Shown here one piece after another: positions 1 to 8,505 of a DNA stretch of 24,843 bases (position 1 is its first letter; the number at the start of each line of letters is the position of its first letter). The notes beneath the pieces were generated by a model that was not told where the DNA came from, made no database searches, and worked only from the letters and a program-made list of their open reading frames with translations. The DNA comes from 67-14 sp020438345 (GTDB lineage: Bacteria; Actinomycetota; Thermoleophilia; Solirubrobacterales; 70-9). Location: positions 1 to 24,843 of the forward strand of contig CALMSY010000001.1 of the NCBI GenBank assembly GCA_937872475.1, read 5' to 3'. The translations under genes and the position numbers were made by a program.

Positions 1-238
1 GGACACTCTAAACCAAACTTCAACCAAAGGTTTCGGTCAGAAACACCGGATTTCTCGTAGCTATCCCCATGAGCAGTGGAAGTGCCCACACAGAGCCAAA
101 CTGACAAGACTTACTTCCAGTTAGCCCGCGAGGGGACGCACAGGCGATCGCGGTAGTCATCACCCGGATGGGATGAAAGCCGGAAGCTCCAGATCCCAAC
201 CCTGAAACTACAAACCGGTCATCCGTATTGCCAGTGCG

Positions 239-244
239 TAGACT
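239..244 (+). promoter_or_regulatory. Putative -10 box of a leaderless promoter for the GMC oxidoreductase
   Basis: The hexamer TAGACT lies exactly 6 nt before the ATG at 251, so the predicted +1 would be the A of the start codon. There is no Shine-Dalgarno sequence before this ATG. A -35 element is poor (CGGTCA at 216-221, 17-bp spacer). The remaining 1-238 stretch holds no gene I can support; a long antisense frame reaches into it but is a shadow of the GMC gene. Confidence 0.35.
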
Positions 245-250
245 GCCAAC

Positions 251-1975
251 ATGGCTCACGACTACGACTGGGTGATCGTCGGCTCCGGATTCGGCGGCAG
301 TGTCTCCGCACTGAGGCTTGCCGAGAAGGGGTACAAGGTCGCAGTGATCGAGACCGGCCGTCGCTTCGAGGACAAGGATTTCGCGAAAACCGCCTGGAAC
401 CTCCGCCGCTATTTCTGGTTGCCGAAGTTCGGACTCCGCGGGATCATGCGTATGTCCATATTCAAGGACGTGAACGTGGTTTCCGGCTGTGGTGTCGGCG
501 GAGGCAGCCTTGGCTACGCCAACACCCTCTATCGCCCCCGGCCCAATTTCTACACCGACCGGCAATGGGACGGCCTGGCCGATTGGGAAGTGGAGCTCGG
601 CCCGCATTATGTGACTGCGGAGCGGATGCTCGGAGTGACCCTCTACCGCGACACCGGCCCGGCCGACCAGCTGCTCCATGAGTACGCGGAAGAGATCGGC
701 GCCGACGGGACTTACGCAAACACCCAGGTAGGGGTCTACTTCGGCGAACATGGGCAAACCGTTCCCGATCCCTTCTTCGAAGGCGAAGGGCCGGACCGGA
801 CAGGTTGCATCAAATGCGGCTCGTGCATGGTCGGCTGTCGCTACGGAGCAAAGAACACCCTGGTCAAGAACTACCTCTACTTCGCAGAGAAACTCGGAGT
901 GAAAGTCTTTCCCGGCCGCGAAGTCACCTCGGTCAAGCCGCTCCCGGGGCCAGATGGCTCCGAAGGTGACGGCAGCGCCGGCTTTGAGCTGATGACCGAC
1001 CGTTCCGGCGCGGTCCTCCGCCACCGCCGCAAGAGGCTGACCGCCGGATCCGTGGTCTTCTCCGCCGGTGCCCTCGGCACCAACAAGCTCCTCGCCAACT
1101 GCCTCCACAACGGTGACCTTCCGAATCTCTCCAGACGAGTCGGCTACGTCGTCCGCACCAATTCAGAGTCAATCCAGGCGGTCACCGCCAGGGACGACAC
1201 CCGCGACTTCAGCGAGTCAGTTGCGATCACCTCCAGCATCTACCCGGACCCGGACACTCACATCGAAGTCGTGACCTACGGCAAAGCCGGCGATGTAATG
1301 AGCCGCACCTTCACCATGTACACCGGCAATGGCAGCCGCCTGACCAGGCCGATCAAGTTTCTCGCCGCGATGATTCGTCACCCGCTGGATACGTTGCGGC
1401 TTCTCTTCAACCCTGTGCGCTGGTCCCAGCGCACGGTGATTCTGCTCGTCATGCAGTCGATCGATTCCGCGATGAGGCTGAAGCCGGTCCGCAAGAAGTT
1501 CGGCCGGGGGGTCCGGCTCCAGACCGAGCAGGATCCCCAGCGGCCGAACCCGACCTTCATCCAGGCTGCCGAAGATGCGACCAAATGGTTCGCCGAAAGG
1601 ACCGGCGGCATTCCACAAGTCTCGTTCGGGGAGTCTCTCTTCAACATTCCGACGACCGCCCACATCCTCGGCGGAGCCGTTGTCGGCCAGGGTCCCGAGA
1701 CTGGTGTGATCGACCGGGACAACCATGTCTTCGGATACAGGAATCTGATGGTCTGCGACGGCTCGGCCGTGCCGGCCAATCCGGGTGTCAATCCCAGCCT
1801 GACGATCACCGCAATGACCGAACGTGCGATGAGCAAGATCCCGCCGAAACAGGAAGGTGTCCTGCTTCATCTTCCGGCTGCAGCCCGGCCGGCCCGGACC
1901 GCTGACAACACTCCGCCGGCTCGTGAGCCGGGGCCATCCGACTCCGCGGAGTCCTGGACCCCGCTCGAGCCCTAA
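251..1975 (+). CDS. GMC family FAD-dependent oxidoreductase, cholesterol oxidase (ChoD)-like
   Basis: A 574-residue flavoprotein of the GMC superfamily, probably oxidising a sterol or other hydrophobic alcohol; the substrate cannot be read from the sequence. The N-terminal FAD-binding Rossmann motif GSGFGG is at residues 11-16, with the GCGVGGGS segment near residue 80. A cysteine cluster C-x2-C-x2-C-x3-C occupies residues 186-196, just before AKNTLVKNYLY, a block I recall from actinobacterial ChoD-type proteins. The C-terminal GMC region has the expected active-site His (AHILGG) and Asn (PGVNPSLT). No signal peptide is seen. The ATG at 251 has no ribosome binding site but has a -10-like box 6 nt upstream, so a leaderless message is plausible. 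The tail after about residue 535 is Pro/Ala-rich and looks disordered. The stop codon interlocks with that of the convergent redoxin gene (4-nt overlap). The family assignment is firm, the substrate inferred. Confidence 0.9.
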   Translation: MAHDYDWVIVGSGFGGSVSALRLAEKGYKVAVIETGRRFEDKDFAKTAWNLRRYFWLPKFGLRGIMRMSIFKDVNVVSGCGVGGGSLGYANTLYRPRPNFYTDRQWDGLADWEVELGPHYVTAERMLGVTLYRDTGPADQLLHEYAEEIGADGTYANTQVGVYFGEHGQTVPDPFFEGEGPDRTGCIKCGSCMVGCRYGAKNTLVKNYLYFAEKLGVKVFPGREVTSVKPLPGPDGSEGDGSAGFELMTDRSGAVLRHRRKRLTAGSVVFSAGALGTNKLLANCLHNGDLPNLSRRVGYVVRTNSESIQAVTARDDTRDFSESVAITSSIYPDPDTHIEVVTYGKAGDVMSRTFTMYTGNGSRLTRPIKFLAAMIRHPLDTLRLLFNPVRWSQRTVILLVMQSIDSAMRLKPVRKKFGRGVRLQTEQDPQRPNPTFIQAAEDATKWFAERTGGIPQVSFGESLFNIPTTAHILGGAVVGQGPETGVIDRDNHVFGYRNLMVCDGSAVPANPGVNPSLTITAMTERAMSKIPPKQEGVLLHLPAAARPARTADNTPPAREPGPSDSAESWTPLEP

Positions 1976-2991
1976 AGCCCGTTCTTCTTCTTGAGCTGTT
2001 CGACGTCGGCGCGGAGCTCTTCCACACCGATCGCGCCTTCGATCCGCTTTTCGATCGTGCCGTCGCTGTTGATCAGGAAGATCCAGGGTTCGGTCTGCAA
2101 CCCGAAGGCTGAAAGCTGGGGCTGGATGCCCTTGTTCGGGTCGTTTTCATTGAAGACTTCGTTGTGGATGAAGACCACCCCGTCCCCGACCTCGTCCTTG
2201 ACCTGCTCGGCGACGTCGACGACCGGGCCACAGACCCTTGACTGACAGAGCGCCGGAGTCGCGAAAACGAGGACGACCGGCCTCTTTCCGACGACATCCC
2301 TGAAGTCATCATCATGCATGCTCGATGGCGGCTGACGGGTGTCAAGCTGAGCGAGGTCACCACCGACATCTTCCGGGGTGCGGGTGCTGACCCTGGGGGC
2401 CTGTTCACCCACCGCGGCGACTTTCGGGAACTGACCGACCACCGGACTGGGAGTGATCCGTACCGCCTCGAAACCATCGTCGGTGCTGATCAGCGCGACC
2501 GCGAGCCAGGGGCCGTTCCGGTCGAATTCCGGATAGGCGAGATAGAAGCTGGTTGCCTCACCCGGACCGCCCGCGCCCTGCGACCGGTAGGCGGCCTTGG
2601 TCTCCAGGGAAACGACTTCGGCCGGAAGCGGGCCTTCGACCCGGGACTGCGGCGACTTGGCGAAGTAGAGGGCGATGTCCGCATCGTCGATCTGGCTGCC
2701 ATCCACGTTGAACACACCCAGCGGGTAACGGTTCTTCCCTGTTTCGAAGACAAGGGCGGCCGGTGAGACGACCATGTCACCGGGGGTCTGCTCGCCGAGG
2801 ACCTCCTCGATCGTCTTTCCTTCAGCCGAAGGAAAATCCGATGCGGAGGGCGCGCTGCGGGCCACTTCATCACCCGAATCGCCGCCTCCACAGCCGGAGA
2901 CGATCATTCCGAGAGCAGCGACCGCCAGCAGGGCAAGAAAGAAAAGCTGCTTCGGAGGGATGGGAAGAACCGCTGTGGGCAGACCGGTCAT
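1972..2991 (-). CDS. Thioredoxin/AhpC-fold lipoprotein
   Basis: A 339-residue predicted lipoprotein. A short n-region, the hydrophobic stretch LFFLALLAVAALGMIV and a lipobox ending VSGC (Cys34) are followed by a Gly/Ser/Asp linker, so it should be tethered to the outer face of the membrane. Residues about 45-190 form a domain I do not recognise. The C-terminal third is thioredoxin-like: the strand KRPVVLVFATP leads into Cys249-QSRV-Cys254, and a later strand reads TEPWIFLINSDG, where the Pro would sit at the cis-Pro position. The redox pair is C-x4-C, not the C-x2-C of classical thioredoxins; similar CQSR-CGPVVD blocks are typical of uncharacterised actinobacterial redoxins. An extracytoplasmic thiol or peroxide role is inferred. 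It lies downstream of the SOD gene on the same strand, but a strong hairpin separates the two. The ATG start has only a weak ribosome binding site. Confidence 0.8.
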   Translation of the reverse strand: MTGLPTAVLPIPPKQLFFLALLAVAALGMIVSGCGGGDSGDEVARSAPSASDFPSAEGKTIEEVLGEQTPGDMVVSPAALVFETGKNRYPLGVFNVDGSQIDDADIALYFAKSPQSRVEGPLPAEVVSLETKAAYRSQGAGGPGEATSFYLAYPEFDRNGPWLAVALISTDDGFEAVRITPSPVVGQFPKVAAVGEQAPRVSTRTPEDVGGDLAQLDTRQPPSSMHDDDFRDVVGKRPVVLVFATPALCQSRVCGPVVDVAEQVKDEVGDGVVFIHNEVFNENDPNKGIQPQLSAFGLQTEPWIFLINSDGTIEKRIEGAIGVEELRADVEQLKKKNGL

Positions 2992-3014
2992 GGGCAGGTC
3001 AGGCTACAGAAACC

Positions 3015-3043
3015 GAAAGGGCGGCCACAGGGGCCGCCCTTTC
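3015..3043 (-). terminator. Hairpin terminator between the SOD and redoxin genes
   Basis: A perfect 12-bp stem (GAAAGGGCGGCC / GGCCGCCCTTTC) with a 5-nt loop lies 24 nt beyond the SOD stop. Read on the minus strand it is followed by a modest T-rich run (TTTCGGTTTCTG). It should end the SOD transcript or cap its 3' end, leaving the redoxin gene on lower read-through or its own promoter. Confidence 0.75.
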
Positions 3044-3066
3044 CGGTGCATCCTCTGCAGCCTGGT

Positions 3067-3666
3067 TCAGGAGGCGAAACGCTCCGCCACATGGTCCCAG
3101 TTGACCACGTTCCAGAATGCATCCAGATAGTCCGGGCGCCTGTTCTGGTACTTGAGGTAGTAGGCGTGCTCCCACACGTCGGCACCCAGCAGCGGGGTCT
3201 TGCCATCGGTGAGGGGTGAATCCTGGTTCGGGGTCGAGACGATCGCGACACCATCGCCGTCCTTGACCAGCCAGACCCAGCCAGAACCGAACTGGCCGAT
3301 TCCGCCGGCCTTGAACTTCTCCTTGAATTCATCAAAGGAACCGAAGGCGGCATCGATCGCGGCGGCGAGATCGCCGGACGGGGCACCTCCGCCGTCGGGG
3401 CTGAGCATCTCCCAGAACAGCGAGTGGTTGTAGTGACCGCCGGCATTGTTGCGGACGGGACCCTGCTTGTCGGCAGGCAGCGAGGAAAGGTTGGCGACCA
3501 CTTCGGCAACATCCCTGTCGGCCCATTCAGTGCCTTCGAGCGCGGCGTTGGCCTTGTCGACATAGGCCTGATGATGCTTGTCGTGATGCACTTTCATTGT
3601 CGCCTCGTCGATATGCGGCTCGAGGGCGTCGTACGCGTATGGAAGATCGGGGACTTCGTATGCCAT
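3067..3666 (-). CDS. sodA: Superoxide dismutase, Fe/Mn family
   Basis: A 199-residue cytoplasmic enzyme that converts superoxide to hydrogen peroxide and oxygen. The N-terminus (LPYAYDALEPHID) and the four metal ligands are all present: His27 in MKVHHDKHH, His81 in NHSLFW, and Asp163 and His167 in DVWEHAYY. Length matches the family. The ATG at 3666 is chosen because homologues start at this point and because AAGGAGTG lies 6-7 nt upstream; the open frame extends about 40 codons further but that part has no family similarity. Fe or Mn preference cannot be decided with confidence from these residues. It is divergent from the secreted hydrolase gene, with a 167-bp shared upstream region. Confidence 0.97.
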   Translation of the reverse strand: MAYEVPDLPYAYDALEPHIDEATMKVHHDKHHQAYVDKANAALEGTEWADRDVAEVVANLSSLPADKQGPVRNNAGGHYNHSLFWEMLSPDGGGAPSGDLAAAIDAAFGSFDEFKEKFKAGGIGQFGSGWVWLVKDGDGVAIVSTPNQDSPLTDGKTPLLGADVWEHAYYLKYQNRRPDYLDAFWNVVNWDHVAERFAS

Positions 3667-3745
3667 CAGGACACTCCTTGTGACTGGTTTCTTGAGATTC
3701 GGAACTGTTACCCGAACCCTAACGATCCGACACTCCCGGTCGGGA

Positions 3746-3775
3746 TTGGACGCCGACAGTCCGGCCCGGTAGATT
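3746..3775 (+). promoter_or_regulatory. Candidate promoter of the GDSL hydrolase gene
   Basis: TTGGAC (3746-3751), an 18-bp spacer and TAGATT (3770-3775) form a reasonable sigma-70-like promoter, which would give a leader of about 50 nt. A good ribosome binding site (GAGGAGAGGGAG, 3820-3831) precedes the GTG start at 3834. The hexamers match consensus only partly. Confidence 0.4.
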
Positions 3776-3833
3776 CTTCTCAGTTGCTTCAAAGGGTTCA
3801 GGCCCGGGAGATCAGATCCGAGGAGAGGGAGAA

Positions 3834-6800
3834 GTGACCAGCAAGGTCCCAGCCATCTGCCGCGCTGTCAGTCTGGCCGCGCTGTGTTTCGCATTCGCGT
3901 TTTCTGTCGCGGGTCAGGCGAGAGCAGCAGCGCCCACGCCGACAGCTGCCGATCCGGGCATGCCGAATTCGATCGCCGTGCTCGGTGATTCGATGTCCGT
4001 CGCGACCGGCATCAACGTGATTCCTTCGGTCACCCAGCCGGAGAGTTCCTGGTCAACCGGCACCAACTCCTCGGTCAACAGCCTTTATCGGAGGATCCTC
4101 GCCCTGAACCCGGGGATCAACGGCAAGAACCGCAACAAGGCCGCCAACGGCGAGGACATGACCGACGCGCCTTCACAGGCCAATGCGACCGAAACCGACA
4201 CCGAACTTGTGACCATGCAACTCGGCGGCAACAACCTCTGCAAGGATTCGGTCGCTCAGATGACTTCGATCGCTGACTACCGGGCGAAGTTCGTCGAAAC
4301 CCTGAACATCCTTGCCAATCGCACACCGAATGCTCTCATCCAGATCCAGAGCGTGCCGGATATCTACAACCTCTGGTTCCTGCGCGGGGCCCCGAACCCG
4401 CCCAACGACCAGCCCTCCAGCCGGGCCGGGACCGCCCGTGTCTTCTGGGACACCCTGGCCGTGATCCCTTGCAAGTCCCTTGTTCTCGATCCGACCAGCA
4501 TGGCCCAGGCCGATATCGACCGGCGCGATGCGGTCCGCGCGCGAAATATTGCCTACAACCAGGTACTCGCTGAAGAATGCGAGGCCAGGCTGCGTTGTCG
4601 TTTTGACCGTTACGCAACCTTCAATTTTTCCTCGAACCGGACCACCCCTCCCTACGGGCCCTACCTGCCCCGGGCCCAGTGGGAGTTCGTCGATGACGAC
4701 ATCAGCACCGTCGACCATTTCCATCCCGGACTGAGCGGACAGCGCAAGATGGCCCAGGCAGCCTGGGACTCGGGCTACAACTACACGGATTCGACCATGC
4801 CGACCAGCACCGTGTCGATCAGTCCCGGCCCGCTGCCCTCGGGGACCAGCTTCCTGCCATCCACGGTGAATGTTGCCTGGACAGATGCCGCCGGAATCAA
4901 GGGCGTCCAGTACCGGACCCATTTCAATGGCAACACAAGTGCCTGGCAGACCGAGATGGGAACCACCACCGGGCCCGTCAACGTCAGCGCAAGCTACGGC
5001 TACCTGGCGCAGAAGTCCATCGCGGTCAACGTCAACAGCCCGGGGGTTACGTATGTCGAAAGCCGGGCCATGGATGTGAACGGCAACCTCAGCGCCTCGC
5101 GGGTTACCGAGGTGACTTTCGACCCGAATGCCGTGCCTGCCCCGGAGATCATCTCCGGCCCGGCGACGATAACCGCCTCGACATCGGCCAGTTTCTCGTT
5201 CAGCGGAGCACCGGCCGGAACGAGCTATGAATGTGCGCTGGACGCGGCCCCCTTCTCTGCCTGCACCAGCCCGATCTCATATTCCTCACTGCCTGACGGG
5301 GCCCGGCAGTTCCGGGTCCGCCTGAATACCGGGGCTGCGACCGGCCCGGCCGACAGCTTCGAATGGCATATCGATTCCTCCGCACCACCGGCTCCGGTGA
5401 TTGACGAGGGGCCTCCGGTCAACACAACATCGCCCGTGGCCACCTTTTTCTTCACCGGTGACCCGACCCTGGCCTACGAATGCTCGCTTGATGGCGGGGC
5501 GTTCAACAGCTGCACGTCACCTCATGCATTGCCTGCCCTCACCAATGGCAGCCATCACTTCGAGGTGAGGCAACGGACGATCGCCAACACACCGGGAAGT
5601 TCCGCAATCCACAACTGGGTCGTCGACAATGTCGCGCCGGCCGCACCGGTCTTCGGGGAAGTCCCGTCGTCGCCGACCAACTCGACCACGGCGGAGATTC
5701 ACTTCAGTGGCGAGCCGGGTGGTTCGTTCCGCTGCCAGCTCGACGGCGGGACGGTCAACCTTTGCAGCAGTCCTCGCAGCATTGCCGGACTGGGCCACGG
5801 AAGCCACACGCTTTCGGTCTATCAGCGCGATGCTCTGAACAACCAGGGCCCGCCGGCTGCCTTCACCTGGACGGTCGACCTCTCCGCGCCTCCTGCCCCG
5901 GCCATCAACGGTGGCCCCTCCGGCCTGACCAGCTCGCGGGACGCCACGGTCACGTTCAGCGGCGAGGCCGGCGGCCATTTCGAATGCGCACTCGATGACG
6001 CGAGTTTCTTCTTCTGTTCGAGTCCGTATGACCTGACCGGGATCGAGGACGGAGATCACAACCTGCGAATCAGACAGGTTGATACAGCCGGGAATACCGG
6101 CGCGGCTTCGTCCCGTACCTGGACGGTTGATGGCACCGGTCCGGATGAGCCGGTCCTCGGCGGCGGACCGGCTTCGCCGACCGCCTCGGCTTCGGCCGGG
6201 TTCACCTTTACCGGCGAATCGGGTGGGGCATTCCAGTGTTCGCTTGACTCTGCCGATTTCAGCGCCTGCACTTCACCGGTGAATCTGACCGGCCTCGGGA
6301 GCGGGGCCCATGAGTTTCGGGTCCGCCAGGTAGATGACCTGGGGAATATCGGCGGGGTCGCCTCCCACAGCTGGACGGTTGACCGCACAGCGCCTGCGGC
6401 CCCTGAACTTGCACCGATGACCGATGACATCAAACGAGAGCTGACCCAGACGATCGTCTTTTCCGGGGAGCCCGGGGGCAACTTTGAATGCCGGATCGGC
6501 GAGGGGCCCTGGACAGCCTGCAGCTCACCCTGGACCGTGACCTTCCCGGGCGAGGGAACTCACAGCTTTTCGATCCGGCAACTGGATGCATTGGGCAATA
6601 CAGGTTCCGCAGTAACCGGGACGATGGTCATTGATCTGCCGGACCCAACGGCCCCTGACCCCGATCCGGATCCTCTCCCGAACCCCGATCCCGGTCCGAC
6701 CCCGGCGCCCGCCCTGGCGCCGAAGCTGACCGGCAAGGTCAAGGCGAAGGCGAAGGGCAAAGCGGTGCGTGGCAAGACCCGGACATGGGTCCTGACTTCG

Positions 6801-7001
6801 CGCTATGACCGTTCGCTGCCGAAGCCGTTGCGGCTTGAGTTCTCGATCACGAAGAAGAAGCCCTCCGCGACGGCCACCCCGGTATCGACCCGCAGCCGGA
6901 AGTGGAAGCCGAAGCTGAAAATCAAGTCGAAGAAGAAGCCGGTCTGGGTTCGCGTCCTCGGTCCGGCCGGAACAGCTTCCGGCTGGTACCGGGTCAGATA
7001 G
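3834..7001 (+). CDS. Secreted GDSL/SGNH hydrolase with six C-x9-C Ig-like repeats and a Lys-rich C-terminal module
   Basis: A 1055-residue exported multidomain protein. A Sec signal peptide (residues 1 to about 32, ending ARAAA) is followed by an SGNH esterase/lipase domain (about 45-315) carrying all the blocks: GDS with nucleophile Ser53, Gly106 in ANGED, GGNN (131-134) and D294-HF-H297 as the catalytic Asp/His. A separate beta-sandwich-like region spans about 322-430. Six tandem repeats of about 83 residues follow (about 434-935), then a PDPDPDP/PNPDP linker and a Lys/Arg-rich C-terminal module (about 963-1055). The GTG start is supported by GAGGAGAGGGAG. Such long repeat stalks are typical of Thermoleophilia surface proteins. 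The substrate is unknown (lipid or acetylated polysaccharide esters are possible). No sortase motif is visible. The 3' end overlaps the convergent MFS gene by 8 nt. Confidence 0.9.
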   Translation: MTSKVPAICRAVSLAALCFAFAFSVAGQARAAAPTPTAADPGMPNSIAVLGDSMSVATGINVIPSVTQPESSWSTGTNSSVNSLYRRILALNPGINGKNRNKAANGEDMTDAPSQANATETDTELVTMQLGGNNLCKDSVAQMTSIADYRAKFVETLNILANRTPNALIQIQSVPDIYNLWFLRGAPNPPNDQPSSRAGTARVFWDTLAVIPCKSLVLDPTSMAQADIDRRDAVRARNIAYNQVLAEECEARLRCRFDRYATFNFSSNRTTPPYGPYLPRAQWEFVDDDISTVDHFHPGLSGQRKMAQAAWDSGYNYTDSTMPTSTVSISPGPLPSGTSFLPSTVNVAWTDAAGIKGVQYRTHFNGNTSAWQTEMGTTTGPVNVSASYGYLAQKSIAVNVNSPGVTYVESRAMDVNGNLSASRVTEVTFDPNAVPAPEIISGPATITASTSASFSFSGAPAGTSYECALDAAPFSACTSPISYSSLPDGARQFRVRLNTGAATGPADSFEWHIDSSAPPAPVIDEGPPVNTTSPVATFFFTGDPTLAYECSLDGGAFNSCTSPHALPALTNGSHHFEVRQRTIANTPGSSAIHNWVVDNVAPAAPVFGEVPSSPTNSTTAEIHFSGEPGGSFRCQLDGGTVNLCSSPRSIAGLGHGSHTLSVYQRDALNNQGPPAAFTWTVDLSAPPAPAINGGPSGLTSSRDATVTFSGEAGGHFECALDDASFFFCSSPYDLTGIEDGDHNLRIRQVDTAGNTGAASSRTWTVDGTGPDEPVLGGGPASPTASASAGFTFTGESGGAFQCSLDSADFSACTSPVNLTGLGSGAHEFRVRQVDDLGNIGGVASHSWTVDRTAPAAPELAPMTDDIKRELTQTIVFSGEPGGNFECRIGEGPWTACSSPWTVTFPGEGTHSFSIRQLDALGNTGSAVTGTMVIDLPDPTAPDPDPDPLPNPDPGPTPAPALAPKLTGKVKAKAKGKAVRGKTRTWVLTSRYDRSLPKPLRLEFSITKKKPSATATPVSTRSRKWKPKLKIKSKKKPVWVRVLGPAGTASGWYRVR
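5134..6636 (+). repeat. Six tandem Ig-like repeats (about 250 bp each) inside the GDSL hydrolase
   Basis: Units begin near 5134, 5388, 5637, 5888, 6142 and 6391. Each starts with a PAP-x-(I/L/F)-like segment, then F-x-F-(S/T)-G, a (E/R/Q)-C-x9-C-(T/S)-SP block, a G-x-H-x-F/L-x-(V/I)-R strand and a closing W-x-(V/I)-D. Every unit holds exactly two cysteines at the same C-x9-C spacing, suggesting one disulfide per domain after export. The units are diverged in DNA sequence, so this is an old duplication. Confidence 0.9.
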
Positions 7002-8505
7002 TCCCGTCTCGTGGCCGGAGTACCACGGCCGCGATTACGGAACTCATGCCAACCAGGGCGATCGCAACGGCAATCGCCGTGTGGTAGCCGGACAAAAAGG
7101 CCAGCTTGGCTGTTTCGATCAGGGGTTGGGCCACGGTGACCGACATCCGCTCTGCGATCTCCAGTGCCCGGGACAGCGACTCTTCGGCGTTGGCGATCCC
7201 GACCGCGGTGATGCCTTCGATCGGACCGACCTTCGCCGTGTAGACGATCGCCAGGATTGACCCGAGCACCGCCACCCCGAAACCACCGCCGAGTTCGTAG
7301 GCGGTCTCCTCTATCGCGGCCGCCTGGCCCGCCTCGTCGGCCGGCACGGACGAGATGATCACATCATTGGCCGCGACCAATGCAACCTCGAGCGCGAAGC
7401 CGATAACGAGGAAGGATGGCCAGAGCAGGTAGTACTCGTCGCTCAGCCCGAGGGCCAACATCGGCACCAGTCCCAGCCCGGTCCCGGCCAGTCCGAGGGA
7501 GATCGTCCAGCGGGTTCCGAGCCTGGCCAGCACCTTTGCGGCCAGTAGCCCGCCCGCCAGGGTGGAGATCATCAGCGGGAGCAGTCTGATCGCGGCATCG
7601 AGGGCTCCCAGGCCGAGTACAAGCTGCAGGTATTGCGCCCCGAAGAATTCGATGCCGACCAGACCGAACATCGAGAGGAAGACGCAACCAACCGCCACTG
7701 TGAACTCACGCCGGGTGAACAGCCTCACGTCAAGCAGCGGCTCGGGAGAGCCCAGTTGCCGCATTGTGAACCAGAAGAGGCATCCTGCGCCTGCCAGCAG
7801 CGAGGGCAGCACTTTCGGGTCGATGAATCCGTATCGCGCGCCCTCCTTCAAGCCGAAAGCGAGGCCGAGAATCCCGGCCACGGTGAGGATCACCGAAAGC
7901 GAGTCCCAGGGTGGCGGCGCCGCGGCCCGGCTTTCGGGCAGCAGCTTCAAGGCAACCGGCACGATCACCATCACGATCGGCACGTTGATCAGAAAGACGG
8001 CACCCCACCAGAAATGCTCGACCAGAAAGCCTCCGATCAGCGGCCCGATCGCAGCGCCTCCGGCACTGACCGCACTCCAGATTCCGACCGCCCTGACTCG
8101 CTCTTCACGGTCCCGGAAGATGTCCCGGATGATCGACATGGTCGGCGGCATGATCATCGCCCCGCCCACCCCGAGCAGTGCCCGGGCCGCGATCAGCAAT
8201 TCGGCGGTCGGTGCGAAGGTGGCGGCAAGCGAGGCGACGCCGAAGACGATCAGGCCGGCGACCAGCATCTTTCTGCGGCCCAGCCGGTCCCCGAGCACGC
8301 CCGAGGCAATCAGGAGCGGGGCCGCGATCAGCGGGTAGACGTCGATGATCCACAAGAGCTGAAGGGCGGTCGGGTCGAGATCCGAGGAGATCGCAGGGGC
8401 CGCCACGTGAAGCACGGTCACGTCAATCACGACCACCATCAGGGCGGCGCAGATCACCCAGAGGATTGCCCAGCGGCGCGGATGCGAAGGCATCTGCTCC
8501 GTCAT
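6994..8505 (-). CDS. MFS multidrug exporter, DHA2 (EmrB/QacA) family, 14 TM
   Basis: A 503-residue proton-coupled drug exporter in the cytoplasmic membrane. The sequence is hydrophobic throughout and fits 14 transmembrane segments. TM1 carries the DHA2-type acidic residue (VVVIDVTVLHVAAPAI), the loop between TM2 and TM3 has motif A (GDRLGRRKM), and the TM5 region has a motif C-like glycine/proline pattern (SAGGAAIGPLIGGFL). Its ATG overlaps the stop of the upstream tetR gene in an ATGA junction, so the two are translationally coupled and exporter expression should be set by the TetR repressor. The substrate is unknown. The stop lies inside the 3' end of the convergent hydrolase gene. Confidence 0.93.
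   Translation of the reverse strand: MTEQMPSHPRRWAILWVICAALMVVVIDVTVLHVAAPAISSDLDPTALQLLWIIDVYPLIAAPLLIASGVLGDRLGRRKMLVAGLIVFGVASLAATFAPTAELLIAARALLGVGGAMIMPPTMSIIRDIFRDREERVRAVGIWSAVSAGGAAIGPLIGGFLVEHFWWGAVFLINVPIVMVIVPVALKLLPESRAAAPPPWDSLSVILTVAGILGLAFGLKEGARYGFIDPKVLPSLLAGAGCLFWFTMRQLGSPEPLLDVRLFTRREFTVAVGCVFLSMFGLVGIEFFGAQYLQLVLGLGALDAAIRLLPLMISTLAGGLLAAKVLARLGTRWTISLGLAGTGLGLVPMLALGLSDEYYLLWPSFLVIGFALEVALVAANDVIISSVPADEAGQAAAIEETAYELGGGFGVAVLGSILAIVYTAKVGPIEGITAVGIANAEESLSRALEIAERMSVTVAQPLIETAKLAFLSGYHTAIAVAIALVGMSSVIAAVVLRPRDGTI

Noticed and set aside
20..1108. Long minus-strand open frame antisense to the GMC gene
   Set aside because: High-GC shadow; composition is not protein-like, and the plus frame carries full GMC motifs.
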